Origin: Acanthococcus lagerstroemiae
Taxonomy: Eukaryota; Arthropoda; Insecta; Hemiptera; Eriococcidae
NCBI GenBank assembly: GCA_031841125.1
Contig: CM063110.1
Span: 58,441,946 to 58,505,945, forward strand
DNA length: 64,000 nucleotides
Direction: 5' to 3'
The notes under the pieces were generated by a model that searched no databases, was not told the DNA's origin, and saw only the letters and a program-made list of their open reading frames with translations. The position numbers and the translations under genes are program-made. Shown one piece after another: positions 55,935-64,000 of the stretch. Every line of letters begins with the position of its first letter. The stretch's first letter is position 1.

Positions 55935-56057
55935 ATGCTCTACGGCCAATCTCGGGCCAAAATTCAACATAAACGTAAGCGACTTCGCCGCGCTAGTACC
56001 AATTTTTCAACAACGCTCTCCGCGACCTTCTGTAACCAATACCTGTAAGTAAACAGA

Positions 56058-59000
56058 ATGGCGAAAGCCGCCGAATTAGCGCATCTCTTGCAAGCTGTAA
56101 GCCGTCAAATCACCGACGCCGGAAATATCGTCGAGGGAAAAACCCCCGAGGTATCCGACCAAAAAATCAATGCTCTTGTCCTAAAATTAGGGGCGTCTAT
56201 CGTGGAACTACGCCATTACGAGCCCAAAAGAGTGAACCAAGAAGACGTCTATAACTACGCCCAAGACATCGCGCCCGTTGTAATTAAAGCTATTGAATTA
56301 GCCGCGTGCTTACCTGCATATAAACCAACTGCCGTACTTCCGAATCTGCAACCTGCTCCATCATCCGTATCGCCGTTTTTCGCTCCATATCGTGGTCTCG
56401 AGATCAAGATTCCCATATTCAATGGAGAATACGAGAAGTACCCGTATTTTCTACAAAATTTCGAGCTGGCGGTGAACAGCTCAGCGATGCCGACACTTCA
56501 TAAGTTCGCACTCTTTCGAGATCATCTTGGTCCGCTGGTCCAACCCCAGATAATCAGCCTCCCATTCAACGAGGAGAATTACGCAGTAGCCCTAAAATTA
56601 ATCGACGAAAGGTATAACAATAAGATATTGATTATACAGGCTCTGTACACAAACCTGCAAAACATACCACCGGCAGATAAAAGTCCGGCAAACCAACGTA
56701 AAACGTACGACGCCGTCGAACTGGTACTAAAAACGTTGGAGATGCATGGAAAGAATGTACGTGAGGACCCGCATATCTTCAATTTGGTTACATCGAAAAT
56801 TCCAGACAAGATACTTTTTGAGGTATCGAAGAAAAATCAGACGGACTTGACCATCATACGAGAAGAGTGGGAAAGGATGATAACACTACTCGAGCGGGTG
56901 AAAGCGAATAAAGTAGCCATGGCGCCATACTCCAATCCAATTCCAACGATAGCGACCATGGCGGTATCATCCGGCGCTACATCAAACTCCAAGGTGATCA
57001 TCAAAAACCCAAACATTACAAAAGAGAACAGGAGCCAACCAAAAGCTGAAAACGGTGAAAAAAAGCAACCCAAATGCGCGTTTTGTAAAGCTGAACATTA
57101 CTCGGACACATGCGAAAAATACCCGAACGCAAAAGAACGGGCCAAGATCCTGGGGTCGGAATTCTGCGTGCTTTGCCTGGCCACAGACCATAAGAAGGTG
57201 GAATGTAAAATCCGTGTATCGCGCAGCTGCTATCATTGCCGCCGCTTTCGTAAGCACCATGCTTCCTTGTGTCCCACAAAGTTCGGTAGAATCTGGGACT
57301 CGCCTCCTACAGATGAACAACAAAAGAAGAAAGAATCAAGCACGAACGAAGTACGAGTAATTGCGACACTAAAAACAGAACTTCGAACTTATCTTATAGC
57401 TGTAACATGGCTATACAATCCTTCGACGCACGAAAAGGTTGAAGTTAGAGTCATGCTCGACTGTGGCGCCGGTGGCACCTACGTGACGCGTCGTATTGCC
57501 CGGATCCTGAACTTACGTACGTTCGACCCGTGTATCCAACCTATCGCTCGATTCGGCGATTCTTCAATCGAGCACTTGCAAACAGAGAAAGTCTTGATTA
57601 AAATTGAACACTTCAATCGTATGATGTTAGCGGAAACTACGGACGTCATTTCCAATTTTTTACCTGCGTTTGACATCAAGACTTTTCGAGCGAAACATCC
57701 TCAGCTTGGCGGCATCGAGTTTGCTGAACAGGGCGAGGGCCCTATCGACCTCTTGATCGGCTGCGACTACATATTCAATTTTTTCGGACCTGAAAGCAAA
57801 ATAGAAATTGAACCAAATATTTTTCTTATCGATACTGTGTTTGGAAAGATGATTTCAGGTGCGTTCAATTGTCCGTCAGCGAATCCCATCACCACGATGC
57901 TCGCAGCGAATACCACGAAAGAGGATCTTAAATGTTTTTGGGACCTCGACACGATAGGGATCACCGATAAAGATTCACGTGATACAGAAAATCAAGATCA
58001 AGCATACCTCGCATTCACAGCGAATCTTGAGTATCGAAAAGGTAGATACGAAGCTATTCTACCGTGGAAGAATTTCCCTCCACCACTTCCTGATAATCGT
58101 CGCTTGGCATACGGACGTCTTCGTTCGCTAGTTCGTAAGTACGCTGATAATCCCGAATATCTAAAAGCATGCGAAGAGATATTTAATACTCAAGTAACAG
58201 AAGGTATTATTGAACGAGCGATCGAAAACAAAGAACATGAAACCCACTATTTACCATTTCACTTTGTTTTCACTCCCGGCAAGAGCACCCCGCTCAGAGT
58301 CGTATATGATGCCTCTTCTAAAGCGTCGAAAGCGCTGAACTCACTGAACGATTGCCTACTCAAAGGTATCAACATGACGCCCCAAGTACCGGAAGTGCTG
58401 CTAAGATTCCGATTGAATCCGATTGCCATAGCAGGCGATATACGACATGCTTTCCATAATGTAGGCGTTAATGAAGACCATCGAGATTTCCTTCGATTCT
58501 ATTGGATTTCGAATTTGGACGACCTAAAAAACGACAAACAACCATTAGTAACGTATCGATTCACACGCGTGCCTTTTGGATGCATAAGTTCAAGCTTCTT
58601 ACTCGCCGCTACTATCCGCTTCCATCTCAACTCTCAGGGCAGTGAGATTGCAGCTGAGATCAACAAGAACCTGTACGTCGACGACTTCATCTCCGCCTGC
58701 AAAGACACAGAATGCGCGATCAGCTTGATACAGCAGACGGTTACCATATTCAAACAAGCGGGAATGCTTATCCACAAATGGAATTCCAACTCGGAATTCG
58801 TCAAGAACGCGATTGATCCGAACCTACGGGATCAAAAATCTCAGGTAAAAATACTCGGACTTACCTGGGATACGGTTGATGATATACTGAAGGTTCCAGT
58901 TCCTTCTACCGATGACAACGCACCCCCAATTACGAAACGAAAGGTGCTAAAAAACGTGGCTAAGCTCTTCGATCCGCTATCTTGGTTCGCTCCAGTCCAG

Positions 59001-61265
59001 ATTTCAGCCAAGATCTTTATGCAAGAATTACACGCGAAGAAATTGGCATGGAATGACCAACTCGACGAAAACGATTGCAAAAAATGGGAAATCATCGTGA
59101 AGAACTTGCGTGAACTGGAAACATTTTCGGTTAAACGTTATTTAACTGATTATAATGAAAAGTCACTTACCTTTCATGTATTTTGTGACGCCTCTGCTCG
59201 CGCATACGCAGCCGTCATTTATGCACGCTATCAGCGAACCGATTCTCTCTATCATGAGGTCCGAATGCTGATGGCCAAAACAAGAGTCGCCCCCTTGGAG
59301 GCGATGACAATTCCACGTCTCGAGCTGCTTGCCGTCTTGATTGGCGTCCGTTTACTCGCGTACGTTCGGTCAGCTCTTCGCCCAGAACAGAAAACAAAAG
59401 CAGTAATTTGGACGGATAGCACATGTGTGTTGGATTGGATCAACACTAAGCATCAGTTACCGACCTTCATCAAGAATCGTATTGTCGAGATACAAGCTTC
59501 GCCCGAATCCGAATTTCGACATGTCAAAGGTTCTGAGAACCCTGCTGATATGCCGAGCCGCGGCATTACCTGTCGTGAATTGGCGACAGCTTCTTCATGG
59601 TGGCACGGACCATCATGGCTTTCCATGTCCGAAAATACTTGGCCGCCTGTGTACGTTCCGTCAGCAACCCCTGAGGACCAGCACAAAGATCAGATTAGCG
59701 TTATTGCAGTTACGACGAAGCCTGAAAATCAGCAATCCTTAGGTATGATTGATGAAACACGTTTTAATTCGTTAATTAAATTATTGCGTGTAACAGCGAT
59801 GATCGTTAAATTTTTACGAACTCGAGTAAAAATGAAGTGTTTCCCTCCGACGGCACCGATCGAAATTGCCAAGTTTCTGTGGCTTCGGCACGTTCAACGA
59901 AGATTCTTCGCACTAGAGTTCCACAACCTGAAGCACAAAAAGAAACCTTCAGGATTCGCTCGAAAGTTACGACTGTTTTTGGATGAAGACGACATCATCA
60001 GAACAAACGGTAGGCAAGAGAACTGCCCTCTCTTATCATACAATGAGAAATTTAATATTCTCTTACCCAAGGCGTCGATCTGTTACTTAAGCCGTTTAGT
60101 GATACTGAATTGTCACCAAAAGTGTCTTCACGCCGGCACTTCTCATACACTAGCGGCTCTCAGAAAGAAGTACTGGCTACCTGCAGGACGCCAGCAGGTC
60201 TTCGCAGTGATCAGAACATGCAATGCCTGCAAAAAGGAAAGAGCTAGACCTTATCAACAGCCCCAACACTCGTCGTTACCTGCCGTAAGGTTTGACATTC
60301 TTAAAGCACCGTTCACAAATGTGGGCCTTGACGTCGCTGGCCCCCTGTATATTGTTGAACACAAACGTTGGATATTGTTAATTACCTGTCTAACTGTGCG
60401 CGCCATCGCGCTAGAGGTCCTCGAAGATATGACCACGCAGACCCTCCTCTTGGCATATAGGAGAGTGGTTGCAAGGCAAACTGAACCCGCATTCTTTTTG
60501 AGCGATAATGCTCCCCAATTCAATTTATTGGCGGCACAGCTTCAGCGTACGAGAACAGACCAATTCCAGTGGAAGAAGATCACCGACTTCGCGCCGTGGG
60601 AAGGTGCCACATACGAGCGCCTCATAGCTTGTATTAAAACGACGATTTTCCGGACCTTGCGCGCCCAACCTTGTTTTTCTGACACCGAGTTTCGCACGCT
60701 GGTAGCTGAAACGGAAAATATCATCAACGACAGACCACTCACATACGTCGGCCGAACTCCAAGTCTCAAAATACTTACTCCGAACGACTTCTTGAAGGTG
60801 ACCATCGTCGATGTAGCAGCTGAACCAGAACCGATGCCCGCCAGTGCTACTGCCCAGGCCAAGTTCCTTCATAAGCTACACAAACAGCATACCGAAAATT
60901 TAGCCCTTGTCCGGAAAGTGTGGCAGACTGAATACCTTCAGTTTTTAAAAGAACGAGCAGCTACGCAGAACTTTAAAAAACGAGTCAACTCTTATTCACC
61001 AGAGGTAGGAGATGTAGTTTTAATCCAAACAGCGAACCAAAAGCGCACCAATTGGCCGCTTGCCACTATTGTCCAGCTACAACAAGGATCTGATGGAGTC
61101 ATCCGATCATGTGTAATCCGTTTGGCATCTGGCACCAAATTAATACGTCCGGTACAACATCTGTACTTCACTGAATTGAACGAATTGCGTGATCCGGCAA
61201 GACAGGATAATAGAATATTGCCAGCAGACTCTGCCTCTTCAGGCGAAGAGGAATCAGATACATAA
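56058..61265 (+). CDS. BEL/Pao gag-pol polyprotein, 1735 codons
   Basis: Single open frame from an ATG 140 bases after the LTR. The gag-like part has FNGEYEKYPYFLQNF near residue 120. Three zinc knuckles start at C340, C370 and C391 (CAFCKAEHYSDTC, CVLCLATDHKKVEC, CYHCRRFRKHHASLC). The protease has LDCGAGG at 467-473, so Cys469 stands where Ser or Thr is usual. RT: RVVYDASS near 747, motif A Asp794 (GDIRHAF) and YVDD at 873-876. RNase H: Asp1044 (FCDAS), Glu1089 (PRLELL) and Asp1120 (WTDST). Integrase: H1353, H1358, C1388, C1391 and the triad D1425, D1483, E1520. A C-terminal BEL-type domain starts near 1650 (GDVVLIQTANQKRTNWPLA). The length is normal for the family. No env-like ORF follows. 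All catalytic acidic residues are present. Confidence 0.95.
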   Translation: MAKAAELAHLLQAVSRQITDAGNIVEGKTPEVSDQKINALVLKLGASIVELRHYEPKRVNQEDVYNYAQDIAPVVIKAIELAACLPAYKPTAVLPNLQPAPSSVSPFFAPYRGLEIKIPIFNGEYEKYPYFLQNFELAVNSSAMPTLHKFALFRDHLGPLVQPQIISLPFNEENYAVALKLIDERYNNKILIIQALYTNLQNIPPADKSPANQRKTYDAVELVLKTLEMHGKNVREDPHIFNLVTSKIPDKILFEVSKKNQTDLTIIREEWERMITLLERVKANKVAMAPYSNPIPTIATMAVSSGATSNSKVIIKNPNITKENRSQPKAENGEKKQPKCAFCKAEHYSDTCEKYPNAKERAKILGSEFCVLCLATDHKKVECKIRVSRSCYHCRRFRKHHASLCPTKFGRIWDSPPTDEQQKKKESSTNEVRVIATLKTELRTYLIAVTWLYNPSTHEKVEVRVMLDCGAGGTYVTRRIARILNLRTFDPCIQPIARFGDSSIEHLQTEKVLIKIEHFNRMMLAETTDVISNFLPAFDIKTFRAKHPQLGGIEFAEQGEGPIDLLIGCDYIFNFFGPESKIEIEPNIFLIDTVFGKMISGAFNCPSANPITTMLAANTTKEDLKCFWDLDTIGITDKDSRDTENQDQAYLAFTANLEYRKGRYEAILPWKNFPPPLPDNRRLAYGRLRSLVRKYADNPEYLKACEEIFNTQVTEGIIERAIENKEHETHYLPFHFVFTPGKSTPLRVVYDASSKASKALNSLNDCLLKGINMTPQVPEVLLRFRLNPIAIAGDIRHAFHNVGVNEDHRDFLRFYWISNLDDLKNDKQPLVTYRFTRVPFGCISSSFLLAATIRFHLNSQGSEIAAEINKNLYVDDFISACKDTECAISLIQQTVTIFKQAGMLIHKWNSNSEFVKNAIDPNLRDQKSQVKILGLTWDTVDDILKVPVPSTDDNAPPITKRKVLKNVAKLFDPLSWFAPVQISAKIFMQELHAKKLAWNDQLDENDCKKWEIIVKNLRELETFSVKRYLTDYNEKSLTFHVFCDASARAYAAVIYARYQRTDSLYHEVRMLMAKTRVAPLEAMTIPRLELLAVLIGVRLLAYVRSALRPEQKTKAVIWTDSTCVLDWINTKHQLPTFIKNRIVEIQASPESEFRHVKGSENPADMPSRGITCRELATASSWWHGPSWLSMSENTWPPVYVPSATPEDQHKDQISVIAVTTKPENQQSLGMIDETRFNSLIKLLRVTAMIVKFLRTRVKMKCFPPTAPIEIAKFLWLRHVQRRFFALEFHNLKHKKKPSGFARKLRLFLDEDDIIRTNGRQENCPLLSYNEKFNILLPKASICYLSRLVILNCHQKCLHAGTSHTLAALRKKYWLPAGRQQVFAVIRTCNACKKERARPYQQPQHSSLPAVRFDILKAPFTNVGLDVAGPLYIVEHKRWILLITCLTVRAIALEVLEDMTTQTLLLAYRRVVARQTEPAFFLSDNAPQFNLLAAQLQRTRTDQFQWKKITDFAPWEGATYERLIACIKTTIFRTLRAQPCFSDTEFRTLVAETENIINDRPLTYVGRTPSLKILTPNDFLKVTIVDVAAEPEPMPASATAQAKFLHKLHKQHTENLALVRKVWQTEYLQFLKERAATQNFKKRVNSYSPEVGDVVLIQTANQKRTNWPLATIVQLQQGSDGVIRSCVIRLASGTKLIRPVQHLYFTELNELRDPARQDNRILPADSASSGEEESDT

Positions 61266-61387
61266 AGCAATTCGTGCGTTCTTATTATTATTATTATTCG
61301 AGTTCGCAGTATTAGCATTAGCGTTTTTTTGTTGATTATTTGATTTTGTTTTTGTTTACGTACTACCGTACGTCTCCCCCCCCCCAG
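61266..61387 (+). other. 3' spacer of the BEL element ending in C10-AG
   Basis: Between the stop codon and the 3' LTR the sequence is T-rich and ends in ten C residues plus AG (61376-61387). A purine-rich primer tract is normally expected at this place. ATTATT repeats occur at 61284-61298. Confidence 0.8.
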
Positions 61388-61603
61388 TATCCCGATTCTC
61401 GGGTGATACTACATTAGTGGGTAAACGTGTGTCTCGCACGTGACGTCATACGGAGATATACTAGAAATACTTGGCTTGTGGTTTTTTGGAAAAATAAATT
61501 ATTATAGTGTATGTGGAACTAATAAAAAAGATCGTCTAAAAAAAAATGGTTTTATTTTTTACTAGTACAGAAAAATAAATTAATTTATGCACGATTCAGC
61601 ATA
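61388..61603 (+). repeat. 3' LTR of the BEL/Pao element, 216 bp
   Basis: Identical by eye to the 5' LTR apart from nine rather than eight A residues near 61538-61546. The E-box/CRE pair is at 61437-61448. Confidence 0.9.
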
Positions 61604-61853
61604 CATTTCCCTTTTTTTTTTGGCACATCAAAAAACGTGAAAAATAAGGAAGTAAACATTGTTTACAAAATCACTGATAAGCTAACTTCTTAACAAATCA
61701 CTATTTCACAGCGCAAAAGGTGTCCTTCGAAAGGCAGACACCTAAGAACAATCTACCATAGATCGCAGCACATAACAACTAAAATAGGACGATCTGTGAT
61801 ACTTTGAAAATTGACCATAATTCGGCACGATGACCAAGAATTGGCATTTTGCC

Positions 61854-62070
61854 TTGTATTCTTCACAAAATTCTAAGAATTTCGCCCCTTTTTCATTTCG
61901 CTCTCCTAATCCATGCTCTCCGCGTACCCCTTAATCTTTTCTTCCTCCTGCTCTGGCGTTCCAATTTCCCATTATAACTGAATTTTCTTTTCCTGTTACC
62001 TTGCTTAATACTCCATCAATTTTTTCTGCTTCTACTTTCAAATCCTTTTTCAAAAGGATGATTATTAGCA
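61854..62070 (-). pseudogene. Broken LINE, part 1 (endonuclease)
   Basis: Minus strand: VEAEKIDGVLSKVTGKENSV then IMGNWNARAGG (metal-binding block, usually GDWNA), a stop, then HGLGERNEKGAKFLEFCEEY (ending near 61855). These continue directly in part 2 (54967). The copy is 5'-truncated or decayed beyond about 62070. Confidence 0.75.
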
Positions 62071-62395
62071 AAGAATTTGCATTTTGATGATTCCAAAAAT
62101 AATTAAAATCCAAATCCAAAAATAGGGGGCTTGCAGCGCTGCGCTGTGGCAAACACCCTAAAAATCCTAATTGCAACAATGAACAATTTACCATTAACTT
62201 ATTGGGGTCTAAACCTCACCTAGGTAGCTCTCCTATAGGCAAACGTTTTATGGGTATTGTTATCAGTTTGAGAAAGTCGGGTTACCAGCTCATTTTTCTG
62301 TAAGAAGCAAATGTTGCTGGTGAAAAAGGCAAATTTAGTCACAAAAAAGCAAATGTTCCAAAAATGTAAGAGACAAGGATAAAGATCTATAACAG
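62070..62395. other. Non-coding stretch
   Basis: No gene recognised. Confidence 0.5.
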
Positions 62396-62403
62396 TACGA
62401 ATG

Positions 62404-62497
62404 CGGAAATCTGCCATTTTGTATCCAACTGTGCCCGTTGATGTCGAATTGCTTCGGCATCCACGGGCGCAGTTGGATACAAAATGGCGGGTTTCCG
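62404..62497. mobile_element. Palindromic MITE, about 94 bp
   Basis: The arms GGAAATCTGCCATTTTG plus TATCCAACTGTGCCCGT and their inverted copy match at about 35 of 39 positions around a 16-base loop. Outside the arms, similarity (TACGAATG / TACAAGTC) may continue a few bases. No target duplication was fixed. Confidence 0.75.
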
Positions 62498-62802
62498 GAC
62501 TTGTATGGTTACAGGTCTCTATTATGAGTACCGTAATCTGGGGTAACTTTGGAATCCGGGGTAACTTCGGACCAATTCAGCTTTTTTACTTAAAACATTT
62601 CCCACGAAGTTCAGATTGAAGAGAATTCCATCAAATTTGGCTCGGAATCAATGCCAACGCATGTGGCTACACTGCTATGTTTTTTGTTTCGAATTAGGCA
62701 TTCTTTATGACGAGGCATTTTCAGTGTTTCACATCAGCGAAAATCCGAAATCGGAAAAAATGTTATAAATGAAACACGACCACACGAGTATGTAAATTAA
62801 AA

Positions 62803-63239
62803 TGTGGCAGTTTCTATAAAAAAGGGGTAACTTTGTTGATCAATCAAAGTCTCAGAAAACGTCTGCGTCACTTCTTCGCGGGTTTTCGGAGCTCACGAAT
62901 AAATCCGATGTTCTGAATTATTACCACGTAGAAGAGCGAAAAATTACCTTTCCAACAAGCCCTCGTCGAGGCTGGTAACGTGACTCCGCGGTGAGTTACG
63001 GCCGCTTGAAGGAGTCGGAGAAAAAGGTGTGTCTAACTTCAGACGAGTTTTTCTCAAAAATGTATTTTCGCACGTTCTCATTACACTCATCTTTGACCGC
63101 TTGTATCTCCGCAAAGGAAAACGCTACAGATCTTGCCGATAGCTCCTTGGAAAGGGCATTCATTCCTCTATTACACACTATCTATAACTCAAAATTCGTC
63201 GGATCGACAAAGTTACCCCTTTTTGTAGAAACTGCCACA
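62803..63239. mobile_element. TIR element, about 437 bp
   Basis: TGTGGCAGTTTCTATAAAAA then GGGGTAACTTTGTTGATC at the left is repeated inverted at 63203-63239 with two or three differences. Related GGGGTAACTTTGG words occur outside at about 62540 and 62559, so the true element may be larger. Confidence 0.6.
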
Positions 63240-63271
63240 AATAGATACTGAGCTCGGATACTTACAGACTA

Positions 63272-63607
63272 TTGGGATTTAAACTTGAGAGTTTCAGGTG
63301 TTGGCAGCCCTGCGATATGTGTGAGTAATCATGTATGATTTACCGTCAGCGTGTAGCAAACTTCAACTATCATTAAGTCGATTAGAAATTCACTTTCAAA
63401 GAAAATTTGTCCTAAATTCGACTGCATCATTACTGAAAAATTAAATTATAGTTAGTTCTACCGGCAGAATAATTTTTACTCGGTTTTTTACCCTACTGAC
63501 GATAGCAATGTTTCTAGATCACTCACCCATTGTCATCCGCTTTGGTCAACCGCTAACACCCACACAGGTAACTTTGCAGCGCACTCTAGCGCAGGTTTAA
63601 ATCCCAA
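63272..63607. mobile_element. MITE with TA target duplication, 336 bp
   Basis: The ends TTGGGATTTAAAC and GTTTAAATCCCAA are exact inverted copies and TA flanks both sides (63270-63271, 63608-63609). A Tc1/mariner-type MITE is the simplest reading. No ORF. Confidence 0.65.
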
Positions 63608-63609
63608 TA

Positions 63610-64000
63610 GATACCACCGCGTGAATTTACTAGCAGCGTGCTTTAAAAATAACGATGTCGATGGATAATGATAATATTTTTATAATCATTAGTTTTTCTG
63701 TAATCTATGAACGCCTGACACCATATCCAAGAGCCTTACGAATCCGAAAAAATACAGCTTTTGGCTGGCTTTTTAATACACGAGAAAAGGTCGAGCTATC
63801 TTTTGGCTTTCAGTTTTTTAGTAAAAATACGGCTAGTTATCGGCTTCGGATCCAGCTTTCAGCTAGCGCTCTGCAACTCACTGGTTGTTTGATTAGTGGT
63901 ATCATCTTGATGATAATAAAATTTACATTTAAGATAGGTGATAAAAAGGTGGGGGGACGAACTATAATCCAATTTTTCTTTTTTTTTTTTTTTTTTTTAC
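63610..64000. other. Non-coding end of window with T-run
   Basis: No gene recognised. A T-run lies at 63980-63998. Confidence 0.5.

Larger units (their letters stand above)
55698..61608 (+). mobile_element. Complete BEL/Pao LTR retrotransposon, 5.9 kb, TSD CATTT
   Basis: Layout: target copy CATTT (55698-55702), 5' LTR (55703-55917), tRNA-primer site, one gag-pol ORF (56058-61265), 3' spacer, C-run, 3' LTR (61388-61603) and target copy CATTT (61604-61608). The LTRs differ, as far as I can see, only by one A in an A-run. The single long ORF has all expected BEL domains in order. Near-identical LTRs plus an open frame indicate a recent insertion and possibly an autonomous element. It is the only intact element in the window. 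Confidence 0.95.
54979..61853. mobile_element. TIR element (about 0.97 kb without BEL) inserted in a LINE
   Basis: The left end GGCAACTTGCCAGTAGTTGG and, read inverted, the right end GGCAAAATGCCAATTCTTGG agree at most positions. The subterminal word TTGCCAATTNTTGGTCA recurs at about 55173 and 55381 and inverted at 61831. Its flanks are the two halves of one LINE endonuclease domain, which fixes the limits to within a few bases. The target duplication is at most 2-3 bp and was not resolved. It has no ORF of its own; the BEL element is nested inside. Confidence 0.65.

Noticed and set aside
1..64000. CRISPR array or bacterial operon
   Set aside because: No regular direct repeats with unique spacers, no ribosome-binding sites or bacterial gene packing; all recognised elements are eukaryotic.

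Overview
This looks like a gene-poor, transposon-filled stretch of an arthropod nuclear genome, probably an insect. The evidence is a BEL/Pao LTR retrotransposon, an R1-like LINE, RTE-like and Jockey/I-like LINEs, Penelope-like (GIY-YIG) fragments, a tRNA-derived SINE and many hAT-type MITEs, with AT-rich intron-like filler between them. The species cannot be named from sequence alone. No complete host gene was recognised. Two short minus-strand open stretches (12115-12318 and 23862-24121) are listed only as weak candidate exons. No tRNA, rRNA or CRISPR locus was seen.

Layout. 1-1.7 kb: two broken LINE 3' portions. 1.7-6.9 kb: plain AT-rich DNA. 6.9-15 kb: a hAT MITE (perfect 8-bp target duplication), a cluster of small elements with CAGGGTGTCTAC-like ends (mostly 5-bp target duplications), a LINE relic split by one of these, and a 1.2-kb palindromic element split by another. 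17.5-18.7 kb: a hAT-like element nested in another. 20.1-23.4 kb: a 3.3-kb foldback-type element with long inverted arms and a core of roughly thirty degenerate 45-bp repeats. 25.2-28.1 kb: another CAGGGTGTCTAC element, then a 2.4-kb element with roughly 330-bp inverted arms. 29-41 kb: hAT MITEs, SINE copies, a Penelope fragment, a second 45-bp-repeat array (36.5-37.9 kb) and a LINE RT fragment. 42.2-46.2 kb: a TIR element containing a plus-strand LINE, which contains a minus-strand RTE-like LINE, which contains a hAT MITE. 47.9-50.6 kb: the best-preserved LINE, with a 562-codon RT ORF. 51.1-62.1 kb: one minus-strand LINE broken by at least three later insertions. The last carries the only apparently intact element of the window, a 5.9-kb BEL/Pao retrotransposon with near-identical LTRs and a 1735-codon gag-pol ORF. 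62.4-64 kb: more palindromic and TIR elements.

How it fits together. Nesting gives a relative order: old LINEs and TIR elements form the base, MITEs and Penelope fragments come later, and BEL/Pao is among the youngest. The least ordinary signals are the CAGGGTGTCTAC-ended elements, whose subterminal words match within an element but differ between elements, and the two 45-bp-repeat foldback cores. All boundaries were read by eye; those with matching target duplications are the most reliable.
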